Below are positions 9,311 to 16,716 of a stretch of DNA of 64,000 bases, one piece after another. Position 1 is the stretch's first letter. Each line of letters opens with the position of its first letter. This DNA is from JANMZO01 sp963763135. GTDB taxonomy: Bacteria > Actinomycetota > Acidimicrobiia > Acidimicrobiales > JANYDT01. Position numbers and translations under genes: made by a program. A model generated the notes under the pieces. That model worked only from the letters and a program-made list of their open reading frames with translations. It was not told the origin of the DNA and did not search any database. Location of the stretch: assembly GCA_963763135.1 (NCBI GenBank), contig CAVXNJ010000001.1, positions 186,001 to 250,000 on the forward strand. The letters run 5' to 3'.

Positions 9311-10984
9311 ATGCTTCATGGAGATGAACTGATCCAGCAGGGGCGTAACGCCGCTCCGAAGCAGCGCGCCACGACCGCGTACCTCCGCAGGCACGGTGCG
9401 TCCTCCGAAGCCGAGTACAAGCTGCGGTGCCGCAACGAGCGGCGCACGACATTCCACATGCACGTGGGCCTCTCCACCTGGGAGCAGACCGAGGCCGCTC
9501 TCGTGGAGGTCTACGAGGGCCTCGCCGCCGAAGGCCACGCCGTAGACCGGTTCGGCCTGGCCATGGACCGGGCCATGGGCCTTCCCGAGGCCGAGCGCGA
9601 GGCCGTCGCCAAGGAAACCGGCCCCCGGCTCGGGCCCAACGACTGGGTCCGCCTCGGCGAGGTGGCCCCGATTCAGCCTCACCTGGGCGACTTCATGATC
9701 GGATTCCCTTCCGGGTTCACCAACACGCTCCGGGCGCTCGAAGCTGGCGTCACAACGATCGGCAACGTCGGCCAGTACACGTCGTTCGACGTCATTGGCG
9801 GGTCCGATGAGATCCTGGTGACGGAGGAGACGGTCCGAGCGCTCGGAGCGATAAGCGCACTTAAGAATCAAGGCGTGCTCGCGCACTCGAACCTCGACGA
9901 CGGCTCCAGCACCCAGGCCCGCCACTTCGGCAGCTACGTGGGTTGGGCCGCCATCGAGCTGTACATCGTCGAGGAACTGATCGGGGCCCGACTCGCCCAC
10001 TGCTACGGCAACACGATCGACAACCCGGAGAGCCGGGCCATCGTGCACTTCGCCCTCGATGACATCCGCGGCCGCGACTCCATCGGATCGATGATCTACG
10101 GAAACACCGTTGACTACCGCGCCGGGTCACGCGCTCGCAACACCGCAGTACTAAGCGCGCAGATTATGTGCGACATCGCCATGACGATTCGTCGACCAAC
10201 CGGACACGCGATCAACCCGGTCCCGTTGACCGAGGCGGAACGCATCCCGAGCGCGGCAGAGATCGTCGAGGCTCACCTGCTGGCTCGCGAACTCGAACGG
10301 GAGGTACGCAAGGCGCCCGACCTGTACGACTGGGAGCGCCTCGAACGGACAGGCGTCGCAGTGGCCGAGTACGCGATCGAATTCCGCAACCGGGCGTTCA
10401 CGCTATTCGAGAACGACGGCGTCGACACGAAGGACGCGGCCCAGCTTCTGCTCGCCATACGGCGCACAACGATGCAGGACCTTGAGCGCCGCCTCGACTT
10501 CACCGCACCGGCCGAGGTGACCAAGTTGGAGCCGTGGAAGGCCAGGAATGTACGGGAACTCGCTGATCGCCTGCGCCCGCAGTCGAAGCCTCTCGACCGC
10601 ATGCGGATCGTGCTGGCCGTGCTCGAGGTGCACGACCTCGTGCGCGACGCGTTGGCCGCCACCCTTCCGGCCGCCGGTGCCGAAGTGATCCTGCTCGGGG
10701 CCAGCACCCCCGTGGAGGGCGTCGTTCGCTCGGCCACCAACGAAGACGCCGACGCAATCGTGCTCGGGGTCTACAACGGCAATGCGCTCGCCCTCGGCGA
10801 GCAGCTCGTCTCCGGCCTCAACCGCACCGGTTGGGACGGGACCGTGTTCATGGGCGGTCTGCTGAATCAGGACGTCGGCGACGGTCTGCCGGTCGATGCC
10901 CGACCGGCACTCACGTCGCTCGGTATCGAATGCGTCGACCGGGCCGAAGACCTCGTTTCGATGCTGGCCGACGCCCGTCGCTGA
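9311..10984 (+). CDS. TIM-barrel protein with B12-binding-like C-terminal domain, mutase-like
   Basis: 557 residues starting at an ATG preceded by GGAGGACC. The first 430 or so residues look like a TIM barrel of cobalamin-dependent mutase type (FMIGFPSGFTNTLRALEAG, GVLAHSNLDDGSS, INPVPLTEAERIPS). The last 120 follow the B12-binding Rossmann pattern: VLAVLEVHDLVRDALAATL, GAEVILLGASTPVEGVV, DADAIVLGVYNG, VFMGGLL. The usual D-x-H-x2-G is only partly kept (E-V-H-D-L-V: the His stays, Gly is Val). The position in the Lig cluster, after ligJ, suggests a carbon-skeleton rearrangement or a related role in aromatic catabolism. Exact function unknown; the B12 assignment is tentative. Confidence 0.6.
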   Translation: MLHGDELIQQGRNAAPKQRATTAYLRRHGASSEAEYKLRCRNERRTTFHMHVGLSTWEQTEAALVEVYEGLAAEGHAVDRFGLAMDRAMGLPEAEREAVAKETGPRLGPNDWVRLGEVAPIQPHLGDFMIGFPSGFTNTLRALEAGVTTIGNVGQYTSFDVIGGSDEILVTEETVRALGAISALKNQGVLAHSNLDDGSSTQARHFGSYVGWAAIELYIVEELIGARLAHCYGNTIDNPESRAIVHFALDDIRGRDSIGSMIYGNTVDYRAGSRARNTAVLSAQIMCDIAMTIRRPTGHAINPVPLTEAERIPSAAEIVEAHLLARELEREVRKAPDLYDWERLERTGVAVAEYAIEFRNRAFTLFENDGVDTKDAAQLLLAIRRTTMQDLERRLDFTAPAEVTKLEPWKARNVRELADRLRPQSKPLDRMRIVLAVLEVHDLVRDALAATLPAAGAEVILLGASTPVEGVVRSATNEDADAIVLGVYNGNALALGEQLVSGLNRTGWDGTVFMGGLLNQDVGDGLPVDARPALTSLGIECVDRAEDLVSMLADARR

Positions 10985-10988
10985 GCAC

Positions 10989-11179
10989 ACGTTTGGATGA
11001 ATCCAACCGCCCACCGGCAACAAACATCCAAACGTCGCGCACCCCGGCCAAACCACCACACGTTTGGATGAATCCAACCGCCCACCGGCAACAAACATCC
11101 AAACGTCGCAAAACCCCTTCCGTACCTCCCGCACGTTTGGATGAATCTGACCGCTGAGCGGCAACAAACATCCAAACGT
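10989..11179. repeat. Three tandem hairpin repeats of about 47 bp between convergent genes
   Basis: Three copies (10989-11035, 11060-11106, 11133-11179; period 71-73 bp) fill the gap between the mutase-like gene and the intradiol dioxygenase gene. Each begins ACGTTTGGATG and ends with its exact complement CATCCAAACGT, enclosing a conserved loop that contains ACCGCCCACCGGCAACAAA in the first two copies. Copy 3 has compensated, drifted loop bases (CTGACCGCTGAGCGG). The arms are invariant in all copies. This is a REP-like or terminator-like array; no T-tracts follow the stems. Confidence 0.85.
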
Positions 11180-11205
11180 CGCGGGCTACGAACGCAGGAC
11201 GGTGG

Positions 11206-12093
11206 TCAGAAGGTCACGGTGAGGGTGGAGACGAGACCCTTGGTCAGATCGCCGGTGACGGTGCCGAGTTGGGTGGTCCAGCCGTCACTGAATACGTTGT
11301 CGCGGGTCAGCGGAGTCTGAGGGAAGTTGCGGGCACTCGTCTCGTAGCCCGACGTCGCGTAGACCGCCTCGCACGCCGCCTGGGGCAGCGCCAGCTGGGA
11401 GGTGAGCACTGCGTTGCGAGATGTGGTGGCCAGCGAGCGTGACGGATAGACCTCGAAGTGCACGTGCGGCCACCGGCCCAGATAGGCGCCGGGGAAGATG
11501 GTCTGGAAGGTGACGAACCCTTCGGCGTCGCTCACCTGGACCCCACGGAGGTAATTCTCGTTCACGACCGAGTTCGAATAGAGCGAGTAGTTGCCGTCCT
11601 TGTCGCAGTGCCACGCGTAGAACGCTGCGCCGACGAGCGGGGCGCATCCCTTCGACAGCGACCGCAGGGCGAAGCGAAGGGTGAGCGGCACTCCCTTCGC
11701 CGTCGTCGTTGATGAGCCGAAGCTCGACCGGATGTCAGAACGAACCACACCGCTTTGCGTCAGCACGTTCACGCCGTTCGACCCGTCGCCCGGGAACGGA
11801 CCGCCGGTCTCGGTGGGTATCACCGTGCACGACCCGGTCGCGGCGGCCGTCGCCGCCGCGGCGACCGTCGAGGTCGACTTCACCTTGGTCGTCGTCGTGG
11901 TCTTCGCCGTCGTCTTCTTCGTTGTCGACTTCTTGGTCGCTCCAAATGCGTCGTCGGACATGAAGGACGCACCGAGCCCACCCAAGGTCAGAAGACCGGC
12001 GGCCCGCAGCAGACGACGTCTCGTCATCGAGACCTCCGCTGGATCAGTAGCGGCGAAGTCGTCAGGGGAATCGATGATGGTGTCGTTGTTCAT
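11206..12093 (-). CDS. Tat-exported intradiol ring-cleavage dioxygenase family protein
   Basis: 295 residues. A twin-arginine signal (TRRRLLRAAGLLTLGGLGA, about residues 24-42) is followed by a long Thr/Lys/Ala-rich linker (52-85) and an intradiol-dioxygenase domain: VIPTETGGPFPGDG, GAAFYAWHCDKDGNYSLYS, NYLRGVQVSDAEGFVTFQTIFPG, and GRWPHVHFEVYPS. The Tyr and His residues usually binding Fe(III) are largely visible. Such secreted forms are widespread in soil actinobacteria and act on catechol-type compounds outside the membrane; substrate unknown. It is separate from the cytosolic extradiol route around it. Confidence 0.85.
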   Translation of the reverse strand: MNNDTIIDSPDDFAATDPAEVSMTRRRLLRAAGLLTLGGLGASFMSDDAFGATKKSTTKKTTAKTTTTTKVKSTSTVAAAATAAATGSCTVIPTETGGPFPGDGSNGVNVLTQSGVVRSDIRSSFGSSTTTAKGVPLTLRFALRSLSKGCAPLVGAAFYAWHCDKDGNYSLYSNSVVNENYLRGVQVSDAEGFVTFQTIFPGAYLGRWPHVHFEVYPSRSLATTSRNAVLTSQLALPQAACEAVYATSGYETSARNFPQTPLTRDNVFSDGWTTQLGTVTGDLTKGLVSTLTVTF

Positions 12094-12159
12094 GGCGATG
12101 ATCTTTCGGGTTTCAGGTAAACGAAGGGTCGCCGGGAGGTAACAAGCGGGTTAGGACCA

Positions 12160-13026
12160 TCACGCCTCCAACCCGGACCGTCGCTGCACTTCGGCTTCGA
12201 CGACCACTGCCGCCGCCGCGATGATCTCTGCGCTCAGCGTGCGGTCGGCGAAGATCTCAAAGGCTCGGATCCCCTGCCAGAAGAAGAGCTCCGAGCCCGA
12301 CATGGCCACGCAACCGGCGGCTTTCGCGTGCCGGAGAAACTCGGTCTCCAACGGCGCATACACGGCATCGAACACCCACCTCGTTCCGGAGATCGCCGCG
12401 GGATCAATCGGGCACCCCGGATGAAGGTGCATACCGACCGGTGAACAGTTCAGGATCCCGTCGGTTGCGTTGGCGGCCTCCTCGGCCGATTCAGATACCC
12501 CGACATTCACGCCTGTTGCGGCGCGCACGTCAGCTGCCGTGCGATGAGCGCGCTCGCCGTCGGGGTCATACAACCGGATTTCCGTTGCCCCGAGAACGGC
12601 CATGGCAAAGACCGCCGCGCGTCCGAAGCCTCCCGCCCCGAGCATTGCCACGCTCCCCGGCCCCACGTCGCCGAAGCGTTTGCGGTACGCCTCCATCAAC
12701 CCGAGGAAGTCGGTGTTCCATGCCCGGATTCGGCCGTCGGTCTCGAAGCGAAGCGTGTTGACCGCGCCGATCGCCGCGACCGTGGGGTCGTCGACCTCGA
12801 CCAACGTGGCCACCCACTCCTTGAACGGATGGGTGACGTTGATACCGGTCACATTCTCCGCCGCGAGCGATTGAAGGAACCCCTCGACCTCGGGTCGAAA
12901 TGAAGCGTCGTGATCGTGACGCGGGTAGACCGTGTCAACCCCACAGAGTCGACCAAGTGTCTCATGCAGCATCGGTGCCATCGACCGGTCGATGCCCTGA
13001 CCGAGAAGCCCGAGCACCATGCTCAT
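12160..13026 (-). CDS. Quinate/shikimate dehydrogenase family protein
   Basis: About 288 residues with the AroE fold: DRSMAPMLHETLGRL (substrate loop), INVTHPFKEWVATL (catalytic Lys), INTD-type motif WNTDFLGLMEAY, and the nucleotide loop MLGAGGFGRAAVF. In a protocatechuate cluster this homologue more likely feeds quinate or shikimate into dehydroshikimate than serving aromatic biosynthesis. Possible starts are 13047, 13026 and 13020; 13026 (MSMVLGLLG) is preferred because the ancestral junction with the upstream gene looks like an ATGA overlap there. A 17-bp tandem repeat now separates the two genes. Confidence 0.85.
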   Translation of the reverse strand: MSMVLGLLGQGIDRSMAPMLHETLGRLCGVDTVYPRHDHDASFRPEVEGFLQSLAAENVTGINVTHPFKEWVATLVEVDDPTVAAIGAVNTLRFETDGRIRAWNTDFLGLMEAYRKRFGDVGPGSVAMLGAGGFGRAAVFAMAVLGATEIRLYDPDGERAHRTAADVRAATGVNVGVSESAEEAANATDGILNCSPVGMHLHPGCPIDPAAISGTRWVFDAVYAPLETEFLRHAKAAGCVAMSGSELFFWQGIRAFEIFADRTLSAEIIAAAAVVVEAEVQRRSGLEA

Positions 13027-13122
13027 TCGTCGACCAAGCTCATTCATCGAACAAGCTCATTCTTCGACCAAGCTCATTCGTCGACCAAGCTCATTCGTCG
13101 ACCCTGCTCATTCGTCGGCCAC
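13021..13122. repeat. Six 17-bp tandem repeats at the junction of two leftward genes
   Basis: Six consecutive 17-bp units with the pattern GCTCATTCGTCGACCAA (units at 13021, 13038, 13055, 13072, 13089, 13106), varying at one to four positions. On the coding strand every unit carries GAATGAGC, that is an overlapping ATG and TGA. The last unit contains the stop of the dehydrogenase gene (13108-13110) and the first abuts the start of the shikimate dehydrogenase-like gene, so the repeat appears to be an amplified ATGA stop/start junction. Confidence 0.95.
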
Positions 13123-13905
13123 GAGCGGGATGTCAGGCAATCCATCTCGCATGACCCGCTTCAACGACTCCACGGTGGAACGGGTCATCAGCGGGTCGAC
13201 GCCCAGTTCTTCGAGCAGCGCCGCACTTGCCTCCATCTCATGCAGCCGCCGAAGCGCATGGGGCCCGGTGCCACGTACCAACCGCGACAGAAGTGGAGCA
13301 CCGGCCGAAGTGATCTCATCGACCATGTTGTTCCACAGCCAATCAGCCTGCCCGGCCGCTTCACCAGCGCGCATAGCTTCGATGATCACCGCCGCCAGAC
13401 CCTTCATGAACACGCTGCGAAGAAGCTTGCGCGTCGCCGCATCGCCGGCGACCGGCCCAACCGATTCGAGGTCGATCCCGAACGGCCGCATGAGTTCGAG
13501 GTACCTCTCAGCCCCGGGACCCGACGCGAGCGCCGGCGTCCGAAGACCCTTGCCCGGAACCGTCGCCATGAGCGCCACGTCGACAAACAGCAGGCCCTGC
13601 TTCCCCGCCACGTAGGCCAGGTGTTGCTTCAAGCCGGCCGATCCCGTTCCGAGGTCGGCGTAGACCGAACCGACGGGAATGGAATCGAGAGCCTGCTGGA
13701 GCGCAGTCGGCGCGTCTGCTGCAGCCGTGAGCGCGATGACGAGTTCGGCGGTGCGGACCGCATCGGCCGGGTTATCAGCCCGCTTGATACCGGATGGAGT
13801 CGCGACCGTGGCCGGGTCATAGCCGTGAACCTCGTGACCTTCAGCAGCGAGATCAGCCGCGTAGCGCGAGCCCGCCTCGCCCAGACCGAAAAGGGCAACG
13901 ATCAT
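13108..13905 (-). CDS. NAD(P)-binding dehydrogenase, 6PGDH/3-hydroxyisobutyrate dehydrogenase type with DUF1932-like C-terminus
   Basis: 265 residues. The N-terminal Rossmann fold is clear (MIVALFGLGEAGSRYAADL), with GSVYADLGTGSAGLKQHLA in place of the usual DMST substrate loop, and a helical C-terminal domain (RKLLRSVFMKGLAAVIIEAM) where Lys would be the family catalytic base. The C-terminal part fits the DUF1932 group. It overlaps the VOC gene by an ATGA junction, so it belongs to the leftward ligK operon. Substrate is not evident; an aromatic-pathway side product is an inference from context. Confidence 0.75.
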   Translation of the reverse strand: MIVALFGLGEAGSRYAADLAAEGHEVHGYDPATVATPSGIKRADNPADAVRTAELVIALTAAADAPTALQQALDSIPVGSVYADLGTGSAGLKQHLAYVAGKQGLLFVDVALMATVPGKGLRTPALASGPGAERYLELMRPFGIDLESVGPVAGDAATRKLLRSVFMKGLAAVIIEAMRAGEAAGQADWLWNNMVDEITSAGAPLLSRLVRGTGPHALRRLHEMEASAALLEELGVDPLMTRSTVESLKRVMRDGLPDIPLVADE

Positions 13906-14297
13906 GCGACACCGACCTGCTCACGAACCTGGATCACGTTGCCCTCGGGATCATGACCGTCGCAGGCCCGCATGCCTCGGAACTCCCAGACCCGGCTCTC
14001 GGGGTCGATGACCCCGCCGAGTGCCGATGCGATGACCCGAGCCTCGGCGATGCTCGTAACCGGTAGCACCAACTTTGTGGCGTTGTCTTCCCGTCTGGAG
14101 GGCGGGTCACCAATGACGATCTCCGCTGCTATCTCCGGGGGAATGGCGTGAACGGTGAGTTCAAATGCTTCCGAGCCGAGCAGCACGTGTGTTGTCTCGG
14201 TCTCCAGCACGTCGATCGAAAAGACGTCTCGGTAGAACGCCGCGACTGTCGGTACGTCTTTGGCAAACACCACCGCTCCTGCTTTCAACGGACTCAA
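13902..14297 (-). CDS. VOC (glyoxalase/bleomycin resistance/dioxygenase) superfamily protein
   Basis: 131 residues. Starts MSPLKAGAVVFAKDVPTVAAFYRDVFSIDVL, a standard VOC first beta-alpha-beta-beta-beta module; the second module ends CDGHDPEGNVIQVRE, with the conserved D-P-(D/E)-G-N. Cytosolic. It follows ligK by 43 bp and overlaps the dehydrogenase gene by four bases. VOC proteins include dioxygenases, isomerases and lyases, so no specific reaction is assigned. Confidence 0.8.
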   Translation of the reverse strand: MSPLKAGAVVFAKDVPTVAAFYRDVFSIDVLETETTHVLLGSEAFELTVHAIPPEIAAEIVIGDPPSRREDNATKLVLPVTSIAEARVIASALGGVIDPESRVWEFRGMRACDGHDPEGNVIQVREQVGVA

Positions 14298-14340
14298 CGT
14301 CGTGTTCCCCTTCGGTGACGATCCGCCCGCTCGGCCCGGA

Positions 14341-15021
14341 TCAATCCTCGTAGGTTACGCCGAGTGACTCGATCAGCGCTCGAAGACCGTAGAGATCGAC
14401 CCCGAGTTCGCCCGCGGCCAAACGCGACCGGGTCGCCGCTTCCTTCGCCTCCCGGGTTCTCGATTGTTCGAGCACCGACGCCGCCTCTTCGCGTTTGACC
14501 ACCACAACACCATCGTCGTCGGCCACGATGACGTCGCCGGGCTCAACGACGATGCCACCCAGAACGACCGGAACGTTGACCGATCCGGGCGAGGCCTTCA
14601 CGGTGCCCTGGCATGACACGTAACGCGACCACGCGGCGAACCCGAGTTCACGCAGCTCCGCCGTGTCGCGCACACCCGCATCGATGACGAGGGCCTGCAC
14701 CCCGCGACTCATGAGCGACGTCGCGATGAGTTCGCCGAACATTCCGTGCGACGACGGAGCGGTGTTCGTAACGACGAGGACATCACCGGCCTGGCACACT
14801 TCCACCGCGGCATGGATCATCAGGTTGTCACCCGGGTGGCACGATACCGTGACGGCAGACCCGGCGAGTCGGCGGCCTTGCTGGATCGGACGGATGCCCG
14901 GGTCGACGAAGCCGCGTCGACCCTGCGCCTCGTGAACGGTGGCCGAACCGCACTGCCCGAGCCCAGCCACGGTCAGGGAGTCGGCCCGTTGAATCGTGCG
15001 AACTATGCGGTGCTGTCCCAC
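14341..15021 (-). CDS. ligK: 4-carboxy-4-hydroxy-2-oxoadipate aldolase (RraA-like)
   Basis: Final enzyme of the protocatechuate 4,5-cleavage pathway; class II pyruvate aldolase splitting 4-carboxy-4-hydroxy-2-oxoadipate to pyruvate and oxaloacetate. 226 residues, the LigK length. The metal/substrate motif VIDAGVRDTAELRELGF holds the conserved R-D pair; also visible are GSAVTVSCHPGDNLMIH, and GGIVVEPGDVIVADDDGVVVV near the C-terminus. Divergent from pobA across the operator at 15050-15073; heads the leftward operon ligK, VOC, dehydrogenase, shikimate dehydrogenase-like. Family relatives inhibit RNase E, but residues and context favour the aldolase. Confidence 0.9.
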   Translation of the reverse strand: MGQHRIVRTIQRADSLTVAGLGQCGSATVHEAQGRRGFVDPGIRPIQQGRRLAGSAVTVSCHPGDNLMIHAAVEVCQAGDVLVVTNTAPSSHGMFGELIATSLMSRGVQALVIDAGVRDTAELRELGFAAWSRYVSCQGTVKASPGSVNVPVVLGGIVVEPGDVIVADDDGVVVVKREEAASVLEQSRTREAKEAATRSRLAAGELGVDLYGLRALIESLGVTYED

Positions 15022-15049
15022 TGCGTCCTCCCAAACGAGATCGATCTAC

Positions 15050-15073
15050 GTTGTCGACAAGATTGTCGACAAC
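15050..15073. promoter_or_regulatory. GntR-type operator in the ligK/pobA divergent promoter
   Basis: A 24-bp near-perfect palindrome made of GTTGTCGACAA, two centre bases GA, and TTGTCGACAAC, placed between the divergent ligK and pobA starts. It matches the ligC/ligJ operator at 20 of 24 positions and follows the TNGT-N-ACNA rule of FadR/VanR-type GntR proteins. With the GntR/FCD gene at the end of the pobA operon, this is most simply the site of an effector-released repressor controlling both arms of the pathway. Confidence 0.8.
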
Positions 15074-15089
15074 GAGCATACTGTGCAGG

Positions 15090-16277
15090 ATGCGAACGCA
15101 AGTAGCCATCGTGGGCGCAGGTCCCGCCGGCAGCCTTCTGGCCCTCCTTCTGGAGCGCGCCGGGGTCGATTCGATCGTGGTCGAACGACAGAGTCAGCAG
15201 TACGTCCTCGATCGGGTTCGGGCCGGTGTACTCGAATGGGGAACCGTCGAGGTCCTTCGCGACGCTGGAGTATCCGACGTGATGGACGCCACTGGTGTCG
15301 TGCACGACGGGGCCAGTATCGCCTGGAGCGGCAAGTCGCTGTTCTTTGACATCGCCGCACGGACCGGCAAGCACTTCATGGCGTACGGCCAGGCGCCGCT
15401 GCAACGTGACCTGTACAAAACATGCGACGCTCGCAATATCGCAATCATCGAGAGCGCGGTCGACGTCTGTCCGCACGACGTAACCACGAACGCACCGTAT
15501 CTCACGTACCTCAAAGACGGCGTGGAGAACCGTATCGATGCCGACTTCATCGTCGGTGCGGATGGATATCACGGAGTTTGTCGGTCCGTGATACCCAAAG
15601 ATCGTATTCGCACATACGAAAAGGAGTATCCCTTCGGTTGGCTCGGCGTTCTTTCGGAGACTCCGCCACTGCATGACCTGGTGTACTGCAACCACCCTCG
15701 GGGCTTTGCGCTTGCCTCGCAACGCAATTCGATGCTGAGCCGGTACTACGTCCAGTGTCCTCTTACCGATAGCGTCGAAGATTGGCCCGATGACCGGTTC
15801 TGGGCCGAACTGCTCGCACGGTTCCCCGACGACCTCCGTGACCAGATCGTCACCGGACCAACCATCGAGAAATCGATCGCACCGTTACGCAGCTTCGTCG
15901 CCGAGCCGCTCCGATACGGCAACATGTTCCTGGCCGGCGATGCCGCCCACATCGTTCCACCGACGGGAGCGAAAGGGCTCAACCTCGCGGTGTCGGATGT
16001 CCACTACCTGTCACGCGGGTTCATCGCCCACTACGTCCACCACGACGATCGTGAACTTGAGCGGTATTCCGAAATCGCCCTGCGCCGAATCTGGGGTGCC
16101 GTCCGCTTCTCGTGGTGGATGACCACCCTGCTGCACCGCTTTCCCCATCAGACCGAGTTCGACCAACGCATGCAGGAGGCCGAACTCGACTATCTAGCGT
16201 CGTCTGACCACGCCCAGGCCATGTTGAGCGAACAATATGCAGGCTTACCATTTGAGGAGAAGTTAACCGATGCCTGA
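15090..16277 (+). CDS. pobA: 4-hydroxybenzoate 3-monooxygenase
   Basis: FAD-dependent aromatic hydroxylase making protocatechuate from 4-hydroxybenzoate with NAD(P)H and oxygen. The ATG at 15090 gives 395 residues, as in known PobA. N-terminal FAD motif QVAIVGAGPAGSLLALLLERAG, the mid DG-type motif DFIVGADGYHGVCRSVI, and the second FAD motif FLAGDAAHIVPPTGAKGLN are all present. First gene of pobA-ligA-ligB-gntR; its end overlaps ligA by eight bases. The operator lies 17 bp upstream of the start codon. Confidence 0.95.
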   Translation: MRTQVAIVGAGPAGSLLALLLERAGVDSIVVERQSQQYVLDRVRAGVLEWGTVEVLRDAGVSDVMDATGVVHDGASIAWSGKSLFFDIAARTGKHFMAYGQAPLQRDLYKTCDARNIAIIESAVDVCPHDVTTNAPYLTYLKDGVENRIDADFIVGADGYHGVCRSVIPKDRIRTYEKEYPFGWLGVLSETPPLHDLVYCNHPRGFALASQRNSMLSRYYVQCPLTDSVEDWPDDRFWAELLARFPDDLRDQIVTGPTIEKSIAPLRSFVAEPLRYGNMFLAGDAAHIVPPTGAKGLNLAVSDVHYLSRGFIAHYVHHDDRELERYSEIALRRIWGAVRFSWWMTTLLHRFPHQTEFDQRMQEAELDYLASSDHAQAMLSEQYAGLPFEEKLTDA

Positions 16278-16716
16278 TCAGACGCCGTCGTATACCGACA
16301 TTCCCGGCACCTTCGTGTTTGACTCCAAACAGAGCCGCCGGGGGTACCGGCTCAACATGTTCTGCATGTCGTTGAACAACGCGGCAAACCGCGACGCGTT
16401 CCGCGCCGACGAAGCCGGCTACCTGGCCGGCCGCGGGCTGTCGCCCGAACAAACCGAGGCGGTGCTGAACCGTCAATGGATCCGTATGCTCGAACTGGGC
16501 GGCAACGTCTACTACACGTCGAAGCTTGCCGCCTGCGACGGAATGAGCTTCCAACAGCTTGCGGCCAAACAGACCGGAATGACCGAGGAGTCGTACGTTG
16601 CCATGATGGTGGGCGGGGGCCGCTCGATCGACGGCAACCGGTCCAAAAGCGATCCGAGGTGGGCCCCGGCAAATGCCACCTCGTCCACCGGCGAGGAGGC
16701 TCCGACCGATGGCTGA
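16270..16716 (+). CDS. ligA: Protocatechuate 4,5-dioxygenase, alpha subunit
   Basis: Small helical subunit of the class III extradiol dioxygenase that covers the active site formed by LigB. 148 residues, slightly longer than the reference LigA because of a C-terminal tail. Typical text: IPGTFVFDSKQSRRGYRLN, CMSLNNAANRDAFRADE, LNRQWIRMLELGGNVYY and KQTGMTEESYVAMMVGGG. It overlaps pobA by eight bases and ligB by eight bases, which implies translational coupling. Confidence 0.95.
   Translation: MPDQTPSYTDIPGTFVFDSKQSRRGYRLNMFCMSLNNAANRDAFRADEAGYLAGRGLSPEQTEAVLNRQWIRMLELGGNVYYTSKLAACDGMSFQQLAAKQTGMTEESYVAMMVGGGRSIDGNRSKSDPRWAPANATSSTGEEAPTDG

Noticed and set aside
10989..11179. CRISPR array with three repeats
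   Set aside because: Each 47-bp unit is itself a hairpin, the intervening 24-26 bp are partly similar, there are only three units and no cas gene.
13021..13122. CRISPR-like array
   Set aside because: The 17-bp units are contiguous with no spacers, and there are no cas genes. It is a simple tandem repeat.
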